DNA from: Betaproteobacteria bacterium UBA2293
GTDB lineage: Bacteria; Pseudomonadota; Gammaproteobacteria; Burkholderiales; Rhodocyclaceae
Direction of reading: 5' to 3'
DNA length: 27,360 bases
NCBI GenBank assembly: GCA_002345845.1
Contig: DDWF01000102.1
Span: 1-27,360, forward strand
A program made the position numbers and the translations under genes. The notes beneath the pieces are model-generated. The model searched no databases and was not told the DNA's origin. It saw only the letters and a list, made by a program, of their open reading frames with translations. Positions 22,221 through 27,360 of the stretch are shown one piece after another; position 1 is the first letter of the stretch; each line of letters begins with the position of its first letter.

Positions 22221-25114
22221 GCATCAATCTCGATCGTCGCAGCTTTCTCAAGGGGGTCGCGGCTACCACCGGCGGCCTCGCCTTGCCTAATTTTGTCGTG
22301 CAGGCCGCGGAAATCGCCGCTGGCGGGAAGATCCCGCAATACTCGTCCTGGAAGGACGTTTACCGCGCCCAATGGACCTGGGACAAGGTCGTCCGTTCGA
22401 CCCACCATCTGAATTGCTGGTACCAGGCGCACTGTTCCTGGGATGTCTATGTCAAGGATGGCCTGGTCTATCGCGAGGAGCAGGCGGCCGAGTACGAGCA
22501 GGTCAATCCGGAACTGCCCGACTTCAATCCGCGCGGCTGCCAGAAGGGCGGTTGCTTCAGCCAGCGGATGTATGACCCGACCCGGATCACGCACCCGTTG
22601 CGGCGTGTCGGTCCGCGGGGCGGCGGCAAGTGGGAGCGGGTTAGCTGGAAGGAGGCGCTCGACGAAATCGCCGACGCCTACCTCGACGTGACGGTCAACG
22701 AAGGTACGGACCGGACCATCTGGGATCTCGGCCCGGGGATAGACCTCGGGGTCTCGATGGCCGCCCAGACGCGCTTCAGCCTGCTGACCCAGTCGGTCAG
22801 CCTGGATATGGACGGCGAGATTGGCGATTCCCGGCGCGGGACGCTTGAAACCTTCGGCAAGATCGTCTTCGAGCGTTCGGCCGACGACTACTTCAACTCC
22901 GACCTGATTCTGTTCTGGGGCGGCAACCCGATCTACACCCAGATCCCGCAGGCGCACTTCTATCTCGAAGCGAAATACCGCGGTGCCAGGATCATCTCGA
23001 TCTCCCCCGATTTCAACCCGTCGGCAACCAAGGCTGATTTGTGGCTGTCGTTGAAGCCGGGTACGGATGCGGCGCTGGCGCTGGGCGTCTGTCATCTGAT
23101 CATGCGCGACGACAAGGTCAACAAGGACTTCGTCAAGGAACAGACCGACCTGCCGCTGCTGATTCGTGGCGATACGCGGATGTTCCTCAAGCAGTCGGAC
23201 GTTCAGGACGGTGGCCAGGCCAATCACTTCATGATGTGGGATGCCAGGAGCAATGCCCTGGTTGACGCGCCTTTCCGCTCCCTGAAGCTGGAAGGCATCG
23301 ATCCCGAACTCGACGTGCGCCGGACGGTGAAACTGAAGGACGGCCAGGAGATCGAGGTGCGCAGCGTGTTCTCACTGCTGCGCGATCGTCTGGCCGAATA
23401 TACACCGGAGAACGCCTCGCAGATGTGTGGCGTCTCGCCCAAGATGATCGAGCGCCTGGCCAAGGAGATCATGCGTGCCAAGGCCGTGTCGAGCGTCGCC
23501 CAGACCTCGATGTGCAAGTATTTCCATGGCAACCTGGCCGAGCGCAGCGTCGCGCTGATCTTCAGCCTGACCGGCAACATGGGACGCAAGGGTGCGGGCT
23601 TTGCCGGCTTCCCGCTGCTGACCATGGATGGCGGCGACAAGTTCGCCCTGCCGCCGACGCTGCAGGAAGCCCCGCAGTTCTTTGCCAAGCTGCAACCGAT
23701 CATCGAGCAGCGTCTGGCCAACGGCGATACGCACGAAATGGTCGTCACCGATCTCGGGCGCCTGCTCTACGTTCCGAACAACGGCGTCATGCGCACCCCG
23801 ATCTGGACCTCCGGCACCTTGTTCTGGTCCATTCACGGCGGGACGGGACAGCTGACGACGGCGGAAAACGCCGAGAAATGGGGGCTGGGCTACAAGCGTC
23901 CGATCGAGTCCTACGTCGACGAGTCCCTGAGCAAGCATTGGCAGCCGCTGACGCCGGCACCAGGGCGCGATCCGCGGATCATGATCTCGATGGTCAGCAA
24001 TCCCCTGCGCCGTGCCCGCGGCAGCGAGAAGCTGCTGGAAGTGCTCTGGCCCAAGCTCAAGAAGATCGTGGTCATGGACTGGCGGATCAATTCGACCGCC
24101 CGTCATGCCGACCTCGTGCTGCCGGCCGCGCCGTGGTACGAGCACACGAACCTCAAGTGGGTCACGCCGCTGTCGCCCTACCTGACGACCAGCGACCAGG
24201 CGACGCCGCCGCTCGGCGACTCGAAGTGCGATTGGGACATCATCGTGCTGCTCGCCAAGCATATCCAGGAACGGGCGCTGGCGCGCGGCGTCACTGCCGT
24301 GAAGAGCCCGGAAGGTCTGGAGGTCAAGCTCAACACCCTCTACGACGACCTGACCATGCAGGGGCAGTTCAAGGAAGGGGATGAGGACAAGGTCGCCAAG
24401 GTCATCTACGACATGAGCACTTCGCACAAGAAGAAGAGCTGGGAAGAGGTCAAGGAGAAGGGCTTCGCCCGCTTCGAGAGCCTGCCGGAAGACCCGGCCT
24501 CGATCGGCAACATGTGCGACTTCCCCGAGCACGACACGATCGTGCCGCTGCAGTACCACGTCCGTGACAAGGTGCCGTATCCGACCGCTTCGCGGCGCAT
24601 CCAGTTCTATATCGATCACCCGCTGTACGACGAGCTCGACGAACTGCTGCCGCGCTTCAAGGCGCCGCCGCTGATCGGCGGCGACTACCCGCTGGTGATG
24701 ACCGGCGGCAAGACGCGGCAGAGCATCCACTCGACCTGGCGCGACAGCCCGCTGATGATGCGTCTCGACCGTCCGGAACCCTACATGCTGATTTCGGTGA
24801 CCGATGCGGACAAACGCGGCATTAGCGAAGACGACATGGTGCGGGCATTCAACGATGTCGGTTCCTTCCAGTGCCGGGTCAAGGTTTCCCCGAGCATGCG
24901 TCCGGGGCAGACCCTGATGTATCACGCCTGGGAGCAGTATCAGTTCAGTGGCAAGGGCGACATGAATTCGGTATCGCCGACACCGCTTAATCCGGTGGAA
25001 CTGTCCGGCGGTCATCCGCACCTGACGGCCGGGATCCTGCAGGGGATGAATTCGGTCTTCGATCGCGATACGCGGATCGAGATCGAGCGGCTTGAGGAAA
25101 GGAGGCGGGCATGA
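22217..25114 (+). CDS. Molybdenum hydroxylase alpha subunit (ethylbenzene / steroid C25 dehydrogenase-like)
   Basis: This 965-residue molybdopterin catalytic subunit of DMSO-reductase family type II has a Tat signal at the N-terminus (D-R-R-S-F-L-K at 6-12, then a hydrophobic A/G/L stretch), indicating folded export to the periplasm. The FS0 cluster ligands are H63, C67, C73 and C108 (H-x3-C-x5-C-x34-C), spaced as in EbdA. The molybdenum ligand is D204 in E-I-G-D-S-R-R-G, matching the Asp of EbdA; K434 in C-K-Y-F-H-G-N matches a conserved Lys. Such enzymes hydroxylate unactivated C-H bonds with water instead of oxygen: ethylbenzene, sterol C25, p-cymene and alkanes are known substrates. Around 171-180 the sequence differs from EbdA, where an active-site His is found, so the substrate probably differs. 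The start is GTG 22217 with AAAGGAGA upstream, overlapping the beta stop. Confidence 0.92.
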   Translation: MSINLDRRSFLKGVAATTGGLALPNFVVQAAEIAAGGKIPQYSSWKDVYRAQWTWDKVVRSTHHLNCWYQAHCSWDVYVKDGLVYREEQAAEYEQVNPELPDFNPRGCQKGGCFSQRMYDPTRITHPLRRVGPRGGGKWERVSWKEALDEIADAYLDVTVNEGTDRTIWDLGPGIDLGVSMAAQTRFSLLTQSVSLDMDGEIGDSRRGTLETFGKIVFERSADDYFNSDLILFWGGNPIYTQIPQAHFYLEAKYRGARIISISPDFNPSATKADLWLSLKPGTDAALALGVCHLIMRDDKVNKDFVKEQTDLPLLIRGDTRMFLKQSDVQDGGQANHFMMWDARSNALVDAPFRSLKLEGIDPELDVRRTVKLKDGQEIEVRSVFSLLRDRLAEYTPENASQMCGVSPKMIERLAKEIMRAKAVSSVAQTSMCKYFHGNLAERSVALIFSLTGNMGRKGAGFAGFPLLTMDGGDKFALPPTLQEAPQFFAKLQPIIEQRLANGDTHEMVVTDLGRLLYVPNNGVMRTPIWTSGTLFWSIHGGTGQLTTAENAEKWGLGYKRPIESYVDESLSKHWQPLTPAPGRDPRIMISMVSNPLRRARGSEKLLEVLWPKLKKIVVMDWRINSTARHADLVLPAAPWYEHTNLKWVTPLSPYLTTSDQATPPLGDSKCDWDIIVLLAKHIQERALARGVTAVKSPEGLEVKLNTLYDDLTMQGQFKEGDEDKVAKVIYDMSTSHKKKSWEEVKEKGFARFESLPEDPASIGNMCDFPEHDTIVPLQYHVRDKVPYPTASRRIQFYIDHPLYDELDELLPRFKAPPLIGGDYPLVMTGGKTRQSIHSTWRDSPLMMRLDRPEPYMLISVTDADKRGISEDDMVRAFNDVGSFQCRVKVSPSMRPGQTLMYHAWEQYQFSGKGDMNSVSPTPLNPVELSGGHPHLTAGILQGMNSVFDRDTRIEIERLEERRRA

Positions 25115-25650
25115 GCAAGGGTGAGGTTTTGGATGTCGACATGGGCAATCCGGCAGGGCGCAGTGCGGTCTACCGTGCCCTGGCCGAGTCTTTCACCTAT
25201 GCCGGGGCAAGGAATGGTCCGTTCCGGATCGACGGCGCCGACTACAACGATGCATTCGATCCGAGCATCCGCGACGCGGCGTGCTCCCTGCGCGAAGGTG
25301 CGCATATCGAGGATGATGCAAGCGGCTTGTTCGAGGAATTGATGCGCTTCTACACCTTCTTTGGCCTGGAGCGGGAGGAGGGGGCCGAGATGCCGGATCA
25401 CCTGAGCGTCGAACTCGAGTTCATGCATTACCTGACCCATCTGGAAAGCCAGGTGGCCGACGATCCGGAAGGGCTGGCATCGGTTCGACTGGCCCAGCAC
25501 GACTTCATCGAGCGCCACCTGTCACGCCTGGTCAATGCACTGTGCGGCAAGCTGGACAGCGCGAGCACTGCCTGCGTGGTATTGGTCGAGACCTGCGCCG
25601 CCTTCATCGCGGCCGAACGCGCCCGCGCCAAAGAGTACGCGCCGGCCTGA
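25111..25650 (+). CDS. TorD/EbdD-type maturation chaperone (delta)
   Basis: This 179-residue, mostly helical, acidic protein has the TorD/DmsD/NarJ-family motif P-D-H-L-S-V-E-L-E-F-M (P95-D96-H97), in which the Asp-His pair is conserved. These chaperones bind the Tat signal of the molybdenum catalytic subunit, hold it until the cofactor is inserted, and are not part of the final enzyme. The gene overlaps the alpha stop by four bases (ATGA), so the two are translationally coupled. It corresponds to EbdD in the ethylbenzene dehydrogenase operon. The shared AGGAGG (25099-25104) lies within the alpha coding sequence and is a good ribosome-binding site. Confidence 0.9.
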   Translation: MSKGEVLDVDMGNPAGRSAVYRALAESFTYAGARNGPFRIDGADYNDAFDPSIRDAACSLREGAHIEDDASGLFEELMRFYTFFGLEREEGAEMPDHLSVELEFMHYLTHLESQVADDPEGLASVRLAQHDFIERHLSRLVNALCGKLDSASTACVVLVETCAAFIAAERARAKEYAPA

Positions 25651-25697
25651 GCTATTGGCCTGGCGCCGATTCATAAAAATATCGAAGGAGACTAGCC

Positions 25698-27008
25698 TTG
25701 AAAGTAATCGTTATCGGTGGCGGACCAGCCGGCTGTGCCGCCGCCTATACCCTGCGCAAACGCGGCCACGAGGTGCGCCTGTTCGAAGCAGCCGACTGCG
25801 TCGGCGGGCGGACCAAGCAATACAAACGCGACGGCTACAACCTGGCTACCGGCGCGCTGTTCCTGATGGGCGGCCTGTATCCGCGGACCTCGGCGCTGCT
25901 CAAGGAAATGGGCCGCGACAAGGAGCTGGTGCCGTGGAAGGGTGCCTCGCAACTGATGGACAACGACAACAGCCGCTATCCGGTGAATTTCGTCGCCCTG
26001 CAGAGCTACCTGAGCATTCCCAAACTCACCCTCGGCGACAAGCTCAAGGTGATCACCGCCGGCATCAAGCTTTTTCTCAGCCCTGGCGCCAAGAATGCCT
26101 TCGACGGCACCGAACTGGCCAAGTACGAAACCGGCGAGAATCTCGAGGACTGGTCGCGCAAGAACCTGGGGGACCGGGCCTACGAATACATCGTCCGGCC
26201 GATCATGGATTTTCTTTACGCGGTGCCGGCCAGCTGGCTGTCGCTGCCGTTTCCGCTGGCGGTGATCCAGCAGGCCCTGAAAATGTCGCTGTCGGTACCG
26301 CCCGGCGGCATCGGTCAGGTGAGCGACTGGTTCATCGAGCACAGCCCGGGTATCCAGGTCCACCTCAAGTCCCCGGTCGAAAGCGTCGAACGCCTGGGTA
26401 ACGGCTACAAGGTCGTCGCCCAGGGCCAGTCCTACGAGGCTGACCGCCTGGTCATCGCGACCGAGTCCTTTGTCGCCGCCGAATTGCTGAAGGACATGAT
26501 TTCGCAGCCGACGGCGCAGAAGCTGCTGAACACGCCCTACACCGACTACGCCCATGTGGCGATCGGTTATGCCAAGAATCCCTGGCCCAATTTCCCGGCC
26601 GACATCGTGCTGCCGGTTGGCTACGGCGAAACGCGCAACGTCGGTGCCATCGTCCTGCACAACCGGCGCAATCCGGGTTCCGTGCCGCCGGGCGGCGAAG
26701 TGGCCGGTATCTATTTCAATACGCCGCCGCTGGCCCAGATGAGCGACGAGGACATCAAGCGCGAGGCGCTGGCGGCCGCGATCCAGGCCTTCGGACCGGC
26801 GCCGGAACCGACCTTCGTGCATCTGTTCCGCTACGACCGCGGCCTGACCATCGCCAAGCCGGGGCATTACCGCACCCTGGATTCGGTACATGCCGAGATA
26901 CCCGCCGGAATCTACCTCGCCGGCGACTATTTTTCCCAGGCCGGGGTCGAGGCGGCGGTGTTCAGTGGTGAGCGGGCCGCTTTGCTGGCGGACGGCGCTG
27001 GCCGCTAG
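25698..27008 (+). CDS. FAD-dependent amine oxidase/protoporphyrinogen oxidase-like protein
   Basis: This 436-residue flavoprotein has an N-terminal dinucleotide-binding fold (V-I-G-G-G-P-A-G-C-A-A-A-Y, then E-A-A-D-C-V-G-G-R-T with the G-G-R motif) and a C-terminal FAD contact (G-I-Y-L-A-G-D-Y-F, then G-V-E-A-A-V-F-S-G). This is the architecture of the amine oxidase / HemG-type protoporphyrinogen oxidase / phytoene desaturase superfamily. The start is a TTG at 25698 with AAGGAG upstream. It lies 47 bases after the chaperone gene and is followed by an AAA+ ATPase, so it is probably in the molybdenum-enzyme operon. Possible roles are dehydrogenating the hydroxylated product or acting on a terpenoid/carotenoid-like compound. 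Superfamily membership is firm; the reaction is unknown. Confidence 0.85.
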   Translation: MKVIVIGGGPAGCAAAYTLRKRGHEVRLFEAADCVGGRTKQYKRDGYNLATGALFLMGGLYPRTSALLKEMGRDKELVPWKGASQLMDNDNSRYPVNFVALQSYLSIPKLTLGDKLKVITAGIKLFLSPGAKNAFDGTELAKYETGENLEDWSRKNLGDRAYEYIVRPIMDFLYAVPASWLSLPFPLAVIQQALKMSLSVPPGGIGQVSDWFIEHSPGIQVHLKSPVESVERLGNGYKVVAQGQSYEADRLVIATESFVAAELLKDMISQPTAQKLLNTPYTDYAHVAIGYAKNPWPNFPADIVLPVGYGETRNVGAIVLHNRRNPGSVPPGGEVAGIYFNTPPLAQMSDEDIKREALAAAIQAFGPAPEPTFVHLFRYDRGLTIAKPGHYRTLDSVHAEIPAGIYLAGDYFSQAGVEAAVFSGERAALLADGAGR

Positions 27009-27032
27009 CCCCGGCGCTTTGAGAGAGACGAG

Positions 27033-27360
27033 ATGAATGCCATCCACCATGGCGGTGCCCTCGGCGAGCGCCCCTACTACCTGCCCACCGGCAACGAAGT
27101 CGAGGTGTTCCGGGCGGCCCATAAACAGAAACTGCCGCTGATGCTCAAGGGGCCGACCGGTTGCGGCAAGACCCGTTTCGTCGAGCATATGGCGCATTCC
27201 TTGGGCCTACCACTGATCAGCGTCGCCTGTCACGAGGACATCACGGCGGCTGACCTGGTTGGCCGCTATCTGCTGACCGGCGGCGAAACGGTCTGGGTCG
27301 ATGGCCCGCTGACCCGCGCCGTACGCCAGGGGGCCATCTGCTACCTCGACGAGATCGTCG
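27033..27360 (+). CDS. CbbQ/NirQ/NorQ-type AAA+ ATPase (partial, cut by window end)
   Basis: The first 109 codons are visible. The protein begins M-N-A-I-H-H and has a Walker A motif G-P-T-G-C-G-K-T, the D-L-V-G-R-Y segment and the start of Walker B, I-C-Y-L-D-E-I-V. This matches the MoxR-branch CbbQ/NorQ family, ATPases that with a VWA-domain partner (CbbO/NorD/CoxE) remodel or activate metalloenzymes such as Rubisco, nitric oxide reductase and CO dehydrogenase. The ATG follows GAGACGAG 24 bases after the flavoprotein gene. Its position after a molybdenum enzyme suggests a role in maturing that enzyme; this is inference. A VWA-domain gene would be expected further downstream. Confidence 0.85.
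   Translation, partial: MNAIHHGGALGERPYYLPTGNEVEVFRAAHKQKLPLMLKGPTGCGKTRFVEHMAHSLGLPLISVACHEDITAADLVGRYLLTGGETVWVDGPLTRAVRQGAICYLDEIV

Noticed and set aside
23372..25021. Minus-strand frame of about 550 codons over the alpha gene
   Set aside because: Its composition is that of antisense GC-rich coding sequence, and it overlaps an unmistakable molybdopterin subunit.
1..27360. CRISPR arrays, insertion sequences, integrases and attachment sites
   Set aside because: I saw no regularly spaced repeats, transposase or integrase motifs; the genes form ordinary operons with even base composition apart from the AT-rich gaps at 10760-11033 and 20400-20500.

Overview
The window is GC-rich, and every gene I can support lies on the + strand. 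Codon use, gene style and protein resemblances suggest a betaproteobacterium of the Rhodocyclales type, a facultatively anaerobic degrader of a hydrophobic hydrocarbon (terpenoid, alkane, alkylbenzene or steroid side chain). That placement is inference; no rRNA or other marker gene is present.

Layout. (1) 1-5735, envelope and regulation: the end of an RND/MMPL-like transporter, a DUF1329 exported protein, a MalT-like LuxR-family ATPase regulator and a second DUF1329 protein. (2) 5957-10759, oxygen-dependent attack: a CYP153-like cytochrome P450, its [2Fe-2S] ferredoxin, an AlkJ-like GMC alcohol dehydrogenase, an unrecognised 83-residue protein and an acyl-CoA dehydrogenase. (3) 10760-11033, a control region with two perfect inverted repeats, one of them lying over a sigma70-like promoter. 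(4) 11034-19188, CoA chemistry: a second acyl-CoA dehydrogenase, a poorly coding stretch, an AttH/CrtC-like protein, a crotonase without the two classical glutamates, an acyl-CoA ligase, an acetoacetyl-CoA synthetase-like ligase, a small membrane protein that closely resembles styrene oxide isomerase, and a MaoC-like hydratase. (5) 19316-20191, an exported protein with two Cache-like repeats, followed by a clear intrinsic terminator. (6) 20526 to the window end, oxygen-independent attack: gamma, beta, alpha and chaperone genes of an ethylbenzene dehydrogenase / steroid C25 dehydrogenase-type molybdenum hydroxylase, then an FAD amine-oxidase-like protein and the start of a CbbQ/NorQ-type AAA+ ATPase.

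How the parts may work together (inference): the substrate crosses the envelope with help from the MMPL/DUF1329 proteins. It is hydroxylated by the P450 when oxygen is present, or by the periplasmic molybdenum enzyme when it is not. The alcohol is oxidised by the GMC enzyme, and the acid is activated by the CoA ligases and shortened by the acyl-CoA dehydrogenases, crotonase and MaoC protein. The isomerase-like membrane protein would fit an epoxide intermediate converted to a carbonyl compound. The most notable points are the pairing of oxygen-dependent and oxygen-independent hydroxylation modules in one locus, and an epoxide-isomerase homologue inside a beta-oxidation operon with no styrene genes in view.
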